From Paenibacillus sp. J2TS4 (GTDB lineage Bacteria > Bacillota > Bacilli > Paenibacillales > NBRC-103111), in contig NZ_BOSH01000002.1 of assembly GCF_018403245.1 (NCBI RefSeq), forward strand, positions 1 to 64,000: DNA of 64,000 nucleotides, read 5' to 3'. The position numbers were made by a program, and so were the translations under genes. Position 1 is the stretch's first letter, and each line of letters opens with the position of its first letter. Below the pieces are notes generated by a model. It saw only the letters and a program-made list of their open reading frames with translations. It had not been told where the DNA came from and did not search any database. Positions 51,607-59,798 of this stretch are shown piece by piece.

Positions 51607-51909
51607 ATGGAGACATTGAATTTTTCATATCCAGCGACACAACCGGTGTCTCAGAGAGCTTATGTTGGCGTCGTCGGTTCAGGCGATTTGGAGATTCTTC
51701 TGGAACCGTCGTGTGAGCAGCGCGCAGTTGTCAATGTAAGAACCAGATTTGATGGTTACGGTGATGTGTGGAAGAACATTCTCGACAGGTTTTTCACTGC
51801 GCATGACATTGCCGCAACAATAGAGATTAATGATTTTGGCGCCACGCCTGGTATGGTATCCATGAGACTATTTCAGGCACTGGAGACAAGCAACCATGAA
51901 AAAAATTAG
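51607..51909 (+). CDS. mdcC: Malonate decarboxylase acyl carrier protein (delta subunit)
   Basis: 100-residue carrier protein that holds the thiol prosthetic group 2'-(5''-phosphoribosyl)-3'-dephospho-CoA. The attachment Ser is 25 in 'YVGVVGSGDLEILLEP', the strictly conserved region of MdcC and CitD. The rest is the usual 'VVNVRTRFDGYGDVWKNILD' fold. Ribosome site caggaggt 9 nt before ATG 51607. It overlaps the next gene by 14 nt. Confidence 0.93.
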   Translation: METLNFSYPATQPVSQRAYVGVVGSGDLEILLEPSCEQRAVVNVRTRFDGYGDVWKNILDRFFTAHDIAATIEINDFGATPGMVSMRLFQALETSNHEKN

Positions 51910-53590
51910 AGATAGTTTTATAGAACTCAGTGCCCGTGACAGGGCTAAAGCGTTGCTTGATGCGGGAACCTTCAGGGAACTGCTGGACCCGTTTGACAGG
52001 ATGGAATCTCCTCATTTAGCGCTTCAGGGCATAGTGCCTCAAAACGACGACGGCGTCGTCGTGGCGCGTGGTCTTATGAATGGAATATCCACCGTTGTCA
52101 TATCGATGGAAGGGGCGTTTCAAGGCGGCGGAATCGGTGAGGTTTCCGGCGCAAAAATTGCCGGCACTCTGGAATTGGCTGTTCTCGATAATGAGCGAGG
52201 CGTCAGGACAAGAGCTGTAGTGGTTCTTGACAGCGGCGGCGTCAGGCTTCAGGAGGCCAACTATGGTTTGCTTGCTATTGCGGAAATTCAGTCGGCGATT
52301 ATCGCTTTGCGAAAGTATGTGCCAGTCGTTGGCGTTATCCCCGGCAAGGTAGGATGCTTCGGCGGCATGTCCATGACAGCAGCGCTTTTCAGTACGCTTA
52401 TTATGACCCCGGAGGGCCGTTTGACTCTGAACGGTCCGGAGGTTATTGAGCAGGAGGCCGGTATCGGGGAATTTGACTCAAAGGACAGACAGCTTATCTG
52501 GCGCACAATCGGCGGGATTCAGCGTCAGGCTGTCGGCTTTGCGGATGTTCTCGTCCAAGATGATATCTCAGAAATCGCGGAAGCTGTTCACAAGGCTTTC
52601 ACTCATCGCACAGCAGAATTCAGAAGCGAAAGGGTAGAGCTCTACATCTCGCGATTGCGGTCGATCGATCCGGCCGCACCTTTGACTCCGATGCAGTTGC
52701 GTACAATTTGGGGAAATGAGGACGTGCGTGGAAATTTCGAAATATATGAGGACGAAGCGCGCTTGCATGGGATTGACGGTGCAGACAGCAGAGGCTCGGT
52801 ATGGTTCAAAGCCCTGGCCGGAGCGTCGGATTATAAGGTTGGAAATGTCCCGTCGGTTCTGTGCGCAGACGCCGTATTAAATGGCGAGCCCGTCCGCTAT
52901 ATCGCCGTTGTTCCCAACCCGAACAGCCGGTTTCCGCGGGCACGTCATGGCGAGGTCGGGTTGGAAGAAGGATGGACGATTGCCAAATACGTGCGGGAGG
53001 CAATTGCGGAAGATAAGACTAAAGAGAAACGCCGGGCGATCATCGCCCTTGTGGATGTCCCAAGCCAGGCTTACGGGTATAAGGAAGAGTTGCTTGGGGT
53101 TTTTCAATCCTGCGCGGGGGCCGTCGATGCATACGCGACGGCGAGATTTGCCGGACATCCGATCGTCTCTTTACTGGTTGGGCCAGCGATCTCAGGCGCT
53201 TTTTTGGCCCACGGCTATCAGGCAAACAGGATCATAGCGTTGAACGATCCGCATGTCCTTGTGCATGCCATGTCAAAGCAGTCCGCGGCAAGGATAACAA
53301 GGCGCAGTATTGAAGAATTGGACGAGGCCGCCAAAACGATTCAGGCAATGGCTTATGACATCGAATCCTATGCGAAGCTCGGCGCTTTACATGAGATTAT
53401 AAGCGGGATAAATGCGGATGAACCCAAGGAAGACGATATCAAGAGAGTGGGCGATAGCCTGAGTTCCGCTATAGAGATAGCCCGTAAAGCGCCATATGAT
53501 CTTAGCAGTCGGCTTACATCCAGAACTGCCTTAACCGGGAGGGCTGCGTCGATTAAAGTACGGGAGAAACTCAAAGTGAAATGGAACTGA
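51896..53590 (+). CDS. mdcD: Malonate decarboxylase beta-gamma fusion (MdcD-MdcE)
   Basis: Decarboxylates malonyl-S-ACP to acetyl-S-ACP. In Klebsiella and Pseudomonas the two carboxyltransferase-fold subunits are separate; here a single 564-residue chain has MdcD (about 1-280: 'VISMEGAFQGGGIGEVSGAK', 'GKVGCFGGMSMTAALFSTLI', 'LNGPEVIEQEAGIGEFDS') followed by MdcE (about 295-550: 'VPNPNSRFPRARHGEVGLEE', 'VDVPSQAYGYKEELLGVFQS', 'VGPAISGAFLAHGYQANRII'). No stop or frame change was seen between them. Start ATG 51896 overlaps mdcC; its end overlaps mdcG by 10 nt. Confidence 0.93.
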   Translation: MKKIRDSFIELSARDRAKALLDAGTFRELLDPFDRMESPHLALQGIVPQNDDGVVVARGLMNGISTVVISMEGAFQGGGIGEVSGAKIAGTLELAVLDNERGVRTRAVVVLDSGGVRLQEANYGLLAIAEIQSAIIALRKYVPVVGVIPGKVGCFGGMSMTAALFSTLIMTPEGRLTLNGPEVIEQEAGIGEFDSKDRQLIWRTIGGIQRQAVGFADVLVQDDISEIAEAVHKAFTHRTAEFRSERVELYISRLRSIDPAAPLTPMQLRTIWGNEDVRGNFEIYEDEARLHGIDGADSRGSVWFKALAGASDYKVGNVPSVLCADAVLNGEPVRYIAVVPNPNSRFPRARHGEVGLEEGWTIAKYVREAIAEDKTKEKRRAIIALVDVPSQAYGYKEELLGVFQSCAGAVDAYATARFAGHPIVSLLVGPAISGAFLAHGYQANRIIALNDPHVLVHAMSKQSAARITRRSIEELDEAAKTIQAMAYDIESYAKLGALHEIISGINADEPKEDDIKRVGDSLSSAIEIARKAPYDLSSRLTSRTALTGRAASIKVREKLKVKWN

Positions 53591-54207
53591 TGCCGCATGA
53601 TTTAATAAAAATCAAGAATACAGATGGGATTATACACGATGCACCGCCGCCCAACTGGGTCAAGGGCGCTTTGGAGTGCTTTCCTTACGCAGTGGTACGC
53701 CGTGCACCATTGCTGGAGAATAGAATACCAGTCGGTATCCGCGGCGATAAGAGGTGTTATCGGCAGCCGGCAGCGATCAATTTTGATAATATTCTCCAAC
53801 GCGTTACCCCGGAAGAACTGGCAGACAAAAAAATGTGGAGAAGCTCCCAACGTCTGAGGGATTTCGGTGTAGCAGACACGCTTGATCAGGTGGACAAAAT
53901 TTTAACTGAACAGCGCTTAAAATGGGGACCTACCGGGAGCGTAGGCTTTGAGCTTGCTAGTGGAGCGCATGCTGTGAATGAAAACAGTGATCTGGATATT
54001 GTTATACGGGCAGTTCAGTTTTTACCGGTAAGTACGGCCATGCGCATCATGCTTGAGTTGGAGCATTTATCATTGAAAGCCGATATTCAGATGGAAACCA
54101 CGAAAGGGGCTGTAGCACTGGCTGAGTATGCCAGGGGCGGCGATGTCCGGATTATACTCCGGACAGTGTATGGACCTGTTCTGGTGAACAGTCCTTGGTA
54201 TGAATAA
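53581..54207 (+). CDS. mdcG: Phosphoribosyl-dephospho-CoA transferase (holo-ACP synthase)
   Basis: Transfers the prosthetic group from its triphosphate precursor to MdcC. The 208-residue length fits. It opens 'MPHDLIKIKNTDGIIHDAPPP'-like (split at residue 4) and carries 'VPVGIRGDKRCYRQPAAIN'-type conserved segments: IPVGIRGDKR is visible at ~55-64. The nucleotidyltransferase-like core reads 'GPTGSVGFELASGAHAVNEN' and 'SDLDIVIR', with the metal-binding Asp pair. Start ATG 53581 within the end of mdcD-E; translationally coupled. Confidence 0.9.
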   Translation: MELMPHDLIKIKNTDGIIHDAPPPNWVKGALECFPYAVVRRAPLLENRIPVGIRGDKRCYRQPAAINFDNILQRVTPEELADKKMWRSSQRLRDFGVADTLDQVDKILTEQRLKWGPTGSVGFELASGAHAVNENSDLDIVIRAVQFLPVSTAMRIMLELEHLSLKADIQMETTKGAVALAEYARGGDVRIILRTVYGPVLVNSPWYE

Positions 54208-54224
54208 GTAGTTGGGGGGTAGAG

Positions 54225-55163
54225 ATGAGCACAGCTTTTCTATTTGCAGGGCAAGGCTCTCAGAACTGCGGTATGCTTCATGATTTGCCTTCGGACCCGA
54301 TAATCACCGAAACATTAGATGAGGCCGGAAGAATATTGGGTGAGGATGTATTGAAACTGGATACGGCAGAAGCCTTTGTTTCAACAAGGGCTGTACAATT
54401 AGCGCTACTTATTTATGAAGTGGCAGTTGTCAGGCTGTTGAAATCGGAAATGGTTTTCCCTGACATCGTCGCTGGCCATTCCGTGGGCGCGTTTGCAGCG
54501 GCTGTCGCTTGTGGAGCCTTGGAATTTGCAGACGCCATATCAACCGTAGAAATGCGGGGCAGACTGATGCGGGATGCATACCCATCCGGTTTTGGCATGG
54601 GCGTCATTATCGGTCTTGATGAAAACCGGGTCAATGTATTGACGGAAAGAGTGAATACGGAAAGCAATCCGGTTTATATTGCCAATATAAACGCAGTGGA
54701 TCAGGTAACGATATCGGGCAGTCTGACCGCTATACAGGCAGTATTTTCTCTTGCGCGCAGCACAGGCGCCTTTACGACAAAACTCATCAGAATCAGTGTG
54801 CCGTCTCATTGCAGACTGCTAGGCTCGGTTTCTGATGAAATAGCAAAAAAACTGTCTGCAATAAGAATGCATAAGCCGTCCATTCCTTATGTCGGAAACT
54901 ATAGGGCACGAGTACTAAGGAGTTCCGGTGAAATTGCAACTGACCTCTCAAAGAGTGTTTCAAATACCGTGCGTTGGTATGAGGCGACAAGTCTGATGTA
55001 TGAACGCGGTGTACGCTTGTTTATGGAGATAGGCTCTGGAGAGGTTTTGACAAATTTGGCAAGGAAAGCGTTTCCGGAAGCTCGCTGCTTATCTGCGACG
55101 AGCGGTGGCATGAATTCTGCACTCCTTCTATTTAGCAAGGAGAAAAACAGAATGGGCATATAA
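54225..55163 (+). CDS. mdcH: Malonyl-CoA:ACP transacylase of malonate decarboxylase
   Basis: Loads malonyl onto the carrier to start the cycle. A 312-residue FabD-like fold: 'FLFAGQGSQNCGM' at the start, the catalytic Ser in 'VAGHSVGAFAAAVACGAL', the carboxylate-binding Arg in 'EMRGRLM', and the catalytic His in 'SVPSHCRLL'. Ribosome site ggggggtagag before ATG 54225. It lies 17 bp after mdcG in the same operon. Confidence 0.92.
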   Translation: MSTAFLFAGQGSQNCGMLHDLPSDPIITETLDEAGRILGEDVLKLDTAEAFVSTRAVQLALLIYEVAVVRLLKSEMVFPDIVAGHSVGAFAAAVACGALEFADAISTVEMRGRLMRDAYPSGFGMGVIIGLDENRVNVLTERVNTESNPVYIANINAVDQVTISGSLTAIQAVFSLARSTGAFTTKLIRISVPSHCRLLGSVSDEIAKKLSAIRMHKPSIPYVGNYRARVLRSSGEIATDLSKSVSNTVRWYEATSLMYERGVRLFMEIGSGEVLTNLARKAFPEARCLSATSGGMNSALLLFSKEKNRMGI

Positions 55164-55187
55164 GACGATACGACGTGGGAGGTGTTT

Positions 55188-56072
55188 ATGATTAATGAAA
55201 ACTGCTTGAACATCGATGAAATTTCGTTGACTGTCGGCAGCTTTGCTATACAGGCTATACTATATGAAGCCTCCTGTTTTCCGTCTCCGGGGTTAGTGTC
55301 GCCTGTATCAACAGGGTCGCATAAAGACATGGATTACTTTATGTTCCTTGACAGCACTGCTGTTTTGAGTAAATACCTGGCGGAGTTCGTCCGCCAGGGT
55401 TTAAGTGACCGGTCTTATAGAAAGATATTTGAAGCCATCCGGGAAATCGGAAAAAAGGCCGAAGCGGAGATGTTTCTTAAAACAAACGGCATTAACACTC
55501 ATAAAGGCGCATTGTTTCTGATGGGACTGGCTTGCGCGGCTGTCGGCAAAGCGATTTATGATGGTTGTGCATTTGAGGAAATACAAAATATTATTAGAAG
55601 CATGACAAAAGGAATCGTCCAGCGGGAGCTTATGGTATTAGAAAACCGGCCTGATTTAACGCATGGCGAAGAAATATACTTAAAATATAAGTATCCTGGA
55701 GTCAGAGGAGAAGCGGCAGCTGGAATACCTGCTGTTTTTAATTATTCGTTGGATTTTTTCAGGCAGAATTCCGATATGACAATCAATGACCGGCTTGTTC
55801 AGACACTGATCGCAATCATGTCGCATTGTGAGGATTCTACAATCGTTTACAGGCATAACCCTGAAACATTGGACAAAGTAAAAGCCAGGTCTCGGAGTAT
55901 CATTGACGCCGGGGGGATGAAAAGCCATGAGGGCAGAGCTTTAATTGACCGCCTGTGTGAGGATTTCATTAAAGAGAACATTAGCCCGGGAGGAAGCGCA
56001 GACTTACTTGGCGTGACAGTATTTTTAGACTTGGCAGAACAATATATGAGCAGAAATATCAGAATAATATAA
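55188..56072 (+). CDS. mdcB: Triphosphoribosyl-dephospho-CoA synthase
   Basis: Makes 2'-(5''-triphosphoribosyl)-3'-dephospho-CoA from ATP and dephospho-CoA, the precursor for MdcG. A CitG/MdcB-family helical enzyme of about 294 residues. Motifs: 'SPGLVSPVSTGSHKDMDYFM', 'NGINTHKGALFLMG' and the C-terminal 'SPGGSADLLGVTVFLD'. ATG 55188 follows gtgggaggtg; GTG 55182 lies inside the ribosome site. In most clusters mdcB is second; here it is last. Confidence 0.9.
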   Translation: MINENCLNIDEISLTVGSFAIQAILYEASCFPSPGLVSPVSTGSHKDMDYFMFLDSTAVLSKYLAEFVRQGLSDRSYRKIFEAIREIGKKAEAEMFLKTNGINTHKGALFLMGLACAAVGKAIYDGCAFEEIQNIIRSMTKGIVQRELMVLENRPDLTHGEEIYLKYKYPGVRGEAAAGIPAVFNYSLDFFRQNSDMTINDRLVQTLIAIMSHCEDSTIVYRHNPETLDKVKARSRSIIDAGGMKSHEGRALIDRLCEDFIKENISPGGSADLLGVTVFLDLAEQYMSRNIRII

Positions 56073-56085
56073 AGGAATGGTGAAT

Positions 56086-56805
56086 ATGAACTCGGAAAAA
56101 ATGATGGAACTCATGCAAGATCAGGATTTCAAAGAAGTCATGCAGGCAATTATGATGAAGAATTCTGAAGAACAAAAGAAAAGCACACAGCGGAAATACA
56201 GGGCACTTAATCAATATGCGGCAAAAGGACAAACTCTGTTTGTTGGCTCTTCTCTGATGGAATGGTTCCCAATTAATGAAATGCAGCTAACGCTCAACTT
56301 AAAACATATCATTTACAATCGAGGTATTGCCGGAAGCACTACAGCCGATCTTCTTGAGGTTATGGACGATTGCATTTTTGATCTTGCTCCGTCAAAGATA
56401 TTTATTAATATCGGGTCAAATGATATCGGATCAGTCGGACCGAATGGCTATGAAAAAGAAACTCTGCTAGCAAACTATAATAAAATCATGGAGCAGATCA
56501 AAGAAAGATTGCCTCAATGCGAAGTGTATGTTATGGCCTACTACCCTATTAATGCCAAGGCTGATTATGGGCTTGACAAATCTAGGAAAGCTATGATGTT
56601 TGCCACACGTACCAATTCGAATATATTGGAAGCCAATACCGTGATTGAAGAACTGGCTAATAAACACGGTTTTCACTTCATCAATGTCAATGAGGGGTTA
56701 ACAGATGAAGACGGAAACTTAAAAGCAGAGTTTTCTACCGACGGAGTTCACATGTGGCCTGGTGCTTATGCTGTTATTTTGGAGAATCTCAAAAAATATC
56801 TTTGA
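56086..56805 (+). CDS. SGNH/GDSL-family hydrolase (esterase)
   Basis: A cytoplasmic serine esterase of about 239 residues. Block I is 'LFVGSSLMEWFP' (GSS replaces GDS), block III is 'NIGSNDIGSVG', and block V carries the Asp-His pair in 'STDGVHMWPGAY'. The first ~35 residues form an extra Met/Lys/Glu-rich helix. It is only 13 bp after mdcB in the same direction. Position in the mdc operon suggests it releases acyl groups, possibly malonyl, from imported glycosides, but that is inference. Ribosome site aaagga before ATG 56086; ATG 56077 also in frame. Confidence 0.8.
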   Translation: MNSEKMMELMQDQDFKEVMQAIMMKNSEEQKKSTQRKYRALNQYAAKGQTLFVGSSLMEWFPINEMQLTLNLKHIIYNRGIAGSTTADLLEVMDDCIFDLAPSKIFINIGSNDIGSVGPNGYEKETLLANYNKIMEQIKERLPQCEVYVMAYYPINAKADYGLDKSRKAMMFATRTNSNILEANTVIEELANKHGFHFINVNEGLTDEDGNLKAEFSTDGVHMWPGAYAVILENLKKYL

Positions 56806-56816
56806 CAAGCGGAGAA

Positions 56817-57095
56817 TGTGTTAGCTAACGGAAACCAGTAGTGTCCGGTAGGCTCGATGCCAAACACGATGTCTGTCTTCCCATGTGCTTGCCCTAGCTC
56901 CTTCATCCACGTTGCCAACTTCGACAGCCCTTCCTGATCGTTATGGAATACGCAATCCTTCCCAAGTTCGATACCACGGAAGTCTACAGCACGTGCGACA
57001 TGTATCTTCTTAGCAATATCCGCACCGACCACCAGTGTCGATTCGGTAATTCGTGTAATTCGTTGATTCTGCTTCTGTTTCAGTTTATACTTCAT
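56817..57095 (-). pseudogene. IS110-family transposase, N-terminal remnant
   Basis: Starting at ATG 57095 (aggaggacg upstream) the frame reads MKYKLKQKQNQRITRITEST then 'LVVGADIAKKIHVARAVDFRG' (in two halves) and 'VFGIEPTGHYWFPLAN', the RuvC-like DEDD N-terminal domain of IS110 transposases with the first Asp and the Glu. After residue ~93 the homology ends at about 56817, next to the SGNH gene. The Tnp20 domain with the catalytic Ser is missing. Confidence 0.85.
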
Positions 57096-57298
57096 ATTGA
57101 GCGTCCTCCTCTTAATAAGGGCAGTGAATGTTTGTCGATCATCCATTCCAAGACCCAGCATACAGGAGGCGCTTTTTTTTATTTTCAAAGAGCAAATTTA
57201 TTCATTACAGGAATGGCTCCTTTATAAGGAGTAGATGCAACAAAATAGACGATTCAATTTTTGCTCTGCAACGGAAGCAGCCGTTTGAAGAGCGCAAA

Positions 57299-57480
57299 GA
57301 CATGTAGAAATACATGTCAATTTACGAGAATCCGCCAGTATAGTGAAAGACGTGCGATTCTGCAGGTCATTCACCCCCAAAAGTGGAAAATCGGCCAAAT
57401 GGTTAGAATGACTTGCACATTTGCACGTCATTGGCTGTTTTTGTATAGTCCCTCTAAAATGACCTGCATTTTTGCAGGTT
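57299..57480. repeat. Four spaced 20-nt palindromic repeats
   Basis: Hairpins with 7-nt arms and 6-nt loops occur at 57299-57318, 57349-57368, 57410-57429 and 57461-57480. The consensus is GACNTGC-N6-GCANGTC, with the fourth base differing in each (A, G, T, C). Unit starts are 50, 61 and 51 bp apart. The second and third have a central mismatch. The spacing and shared sequence show a repeated module, not chance hairpins. No function is known to me. Confidence 0.7.
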
Positions 57481-57658
57481 CTTGTACCATTTTTCATCAG
57501 AGTTTTAAAGCTTGACTCGGATTTATCCTTCCTATTCTTCTCAAGACTTTCAATATAGCGGCTCCTCGTCTTTTTTAAGTGCCGATTTCCATTTTCTATC
57601 ATTTCTGATAAAATACTAATCAAATTAAATTCTTTATACAATGGGAGGACTCTATGAT

Positions 57659-58156
57659 ATGGCGCAATTAAGCTGGGAAGAATCCTATTTGGGGAAAATC
57701 CGGAAATCCATGGGAGATCACAAATTAATCAATATAGGGTGCAGAGGGATTGTCATGGATGAGGAAGGAGGAATTTTGCTAGTTCAAAGAAAGGATAATA
57801 ACAAATGGGTCATGCCTGCGGGCAGCATGGAGCTCAATGAGTCGGTGTTCGACGGATTAAAGCGGGAAGTATGGGAGGAAACGGGCCTGAAGGTTCAGGA
57901 AGCGGAATTAATAGCCATTTACTCCGATCCGAATAAATATTCCTATGAATCATGGGGATTCGAGTATCAGATGCTGTCCTTTGTATTTTACGTTACCCAG
58001 TGGGCAGGAACTCTGGAAAGCGCAACGGAGGAGACAATCGATGCCCGATTTTTCAAGCATGATGAATTAGCTTCAATAGATATTCCACCCCTATATATAG
58101 AAACATTACAAGACCTGCAGAAATATAAAAAGACGCGAAAAGTGATCGTTAACTAA
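57659..58156 (+). CDS. NUDIX hydrolase
   Basis: About 165 residues. The NUDIX box spans 'AGSMELNESVFDGLKREV' and 'WEETGLKVQEAEL', complete except that the first Gly-Gly is Ala-Gly. The context 'NKWVMPAGSMELNES' and 'YSDPNKYSYESWGFEYQ' suits ADP-ribose/CDP-sugar-type NUDIX enzymes of Bacillus. ATG 57659 is used (GGAGG at 57644-57648); the frame is open from ATG 57641, which overlaps the ribosome site. A terminator-poor intergenic region separates it from the hairpin array. Confidence 0.85.
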   Translation: MAQLSWEESYLGKIRKSMGDHKLINIGCRGIVMDEEGGILLVQRKDNNKWVMPAGSMELNESVFDGLKREVWEETGLKVQEAELIAIYSDPNKYSYESWGFEYQMLSFVFYVTQWAGTLESATEETIDARFFKHDELASIDIPPLYIETLQDLQKYKKTRKVIVN

Positions 58157-58255
58157 ATATTCTCTTTTATCAAATATCCCACAGTGAGGGGGGATCGTTT
58201 GATAGGAAGAACGGTTGAATTGTAGACGAGTGAATGAAAAAAGGGGGGGATTTCC

Positions 58256-58756
58256 ATGAAGGCAGAGCTTATAGAACTTTCAGCTATGGACGGCAAAGAG
58301 GTTTATGAGATGATACTGGAAATAGGGCTAGGGGAAAATGGGTTCACTAACCCTTTCCCAATGAATAGTTTTGAAGAATTCGTCCAAAGCCTTCCACGGT
58401 TTGTGGAAAAGGCTGGAGGAATAAACTTGCCCGACCAGTATGTGCCTCAAACGATCTATTGGCTGTATGTGGATGGCCGGCCAGTAGCCTTTGGAAAGCT
58501 CAGGCACTATCTAAATGAAAAGCTTCTGGAATACGGTGGGCATATTGGATACATTGTCAGACCATGTGAGCGAGGGAAAGGCTTCGGGACCTTGTTTTTA
58601 CAAAAGTTATTAGAAGCGGCAAAAGCTAAACAGATAAGCGAAGTGCTTCTAACTTGCGATGAAGATAATGTGCGCTCCAGAAGGGTCATTGAGTCGAACA
58701 ATGGCCAATTGAACGAGATTACCAATGGAATTTGTAAATACTGGATTAAGAATTAA
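58256..58756 (+). CDS. GNAT N-acetyltransferase
   Basis: A 166-residue acetyltransferase opening MKAELIELSAMDGKEVYEMI. The acetyl-CoA loop reads 'GYIVRPCERGKGFGTLFLQKL' in two halves, with 'CDEDNVRSRRVIESNNG' as the C-terminal motif. Its first 28 residues are shared with the stub at 40713. Ribosome site aagggggg before ATG 58256. The acceptor substrate is unknown. Confidence 0.85.
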   Translation: MKAELIELSAMDGKEVYEMILEIGLGENGFTNPFPMNSFEEFVQSLPRFVEKAGGINLPDQYVPQTIYWLYVDGRPVAFGKLRHYLNEKLLEYGGHIGYIVRPCERGKGFGTLFLQKLLEAAKAKQISEVLLTCDEDNVRSRRVIESNNGQLNEITNGICKYWIKN

Positions 58757-58818
58757 ATTTCCGGGGAGATTCAAGAGGTGACGTTGCTAATTTGTACCCA
58801 GAGAAAGGGGAGAATCTA

Positions 58819-59676
58819 TTGGATAGATTACGAGAAATGGTTCAGCGACAATTTTCCGACTATTTAATCAGCCCCTTAAGGGGAGGGGGGACAAATGCTG
58901 TGTTCCTAATGGAGCATAGCGGAAGACGCAGCGTTCTAAAAGTAGCGATGATATCCAACAGCAAAGCTTTCGTTGAGGAGAATTGTTTGAAATGGTTAGC
59001 CGAAAGACGAGTGGCGCCATTATTATATCAGAGTATAATGATAGATGGGCATACAGGGATCCATATGGAGTTTATTAACGGAAAATCAATTCTATCCATG
59101 GTACAGGAATATCTTATATCTTCAAGTTATGATAGCATTTATCCACTTTTTTCAACTTTAGGGGAACTGCTTGCAGATGTTCATTATGTTCCGATTGATA
59201 ATAAGCTGGAACTTCCCGGGTTATTATTCGAGGCTCCGCTTGAAAAAGCTTTTATTGATGCAAATTTACATAAAAGATCTATCGAATTATTTAAAGATTT
59301 CGGTGAAACTTTAGGTCAGCCTCCAGTGCTCCTGCACGGAGATTTTGGTTACCATAATGTGATTAGAGATTCGTCAGGGAGTAATAGGTTGATAGATTGG
59401 GAGCTTGCAAGTATAGGAGATCCCAGAGTGGATGTAGCCAATGTTTTGTTTTGGACACACTTGCATTTTCCTGACATTGCACTTGATTGCGGGAGAGTTT
59501 TTGTAGATGGATACAAGGCACGGAGAAGGGCGGGCTGCTCTTTAGAGGAACTGCATACTTTTGTAATTTATCAAATCTGGAGAATAATAGATATGGTTAA
59601 AGATGAGTTTCCAAACCAGGTCAAGCTGGAATGGAATAGAAGACTATTATGGGCTTTTGATCATGTTTTTATTTGA
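58819..59676 (+). CDS. APH-family phosphotransferase
   Basis: About 285 residues with the aminoglycoside-phosphotransferase fold. N-terminal nucleotide loop 'SPLRGGGTNAVFLMEHSG', Lys in 'SVLKVAM', catalytic loop 'LLHGDFGYHNVI' and metal-binding 'RLIDWELASIGDP'. These residues are complete, so a kinase activity is likely. TTG 58819 is preferred as start because aaaggggag precedes it by 8 nt. The substrate may be an antibiotic or a metabolite. Confidence 0.8.
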   Translation: MDRLREMVQRQFSDYLISPLRGGGTNAVFLMEHSGRRSVLKVAMISNSKAFVEENCLKWLAERRVAPLLYQSIMIDGHTGIHMEFINGKSILSMVQEYLISSSYDSIYPLFSTLGELLADVHYVPIDNKLELPGLLFEAPLEKAFIDANLHKRSIELFKDFGETLGQPPVLLHGDFGYHNVIRDSSGSNRLIDWELASIGDPRVDVANVLFWTHLHFPDIALDCGRVFVDGYKARRRAGCSLEELHTFVIYQIWRIIDMVKDEFPNQVKLEWNRRLLWAFDHVFI

Positions 59677-59798
59677 TCTGCTGTTGATTCTACATAGCAT
59701 CATTATGTCCGTAGAACCTTGAAGAGCTAGGAATTATTGAAATAGGGAGTAATCAGATGTTAAACAGTTCAAATAATAGCAAGTAGGAGGTCAGATCC

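Noticed and set aside
57299..57480. CRISPR array
   Set aside because: Only four degenerate palindromes, unit spacing of 50-61 bp, repeats differing at the centre and no cas genes anywhere in the window.
57222..57641. 139-codon minus-strand reading frame over the hairpin array
   Set aside because: It reads through the repeats and has no family features or ribosome site; the openness comes from the low-complexity region.
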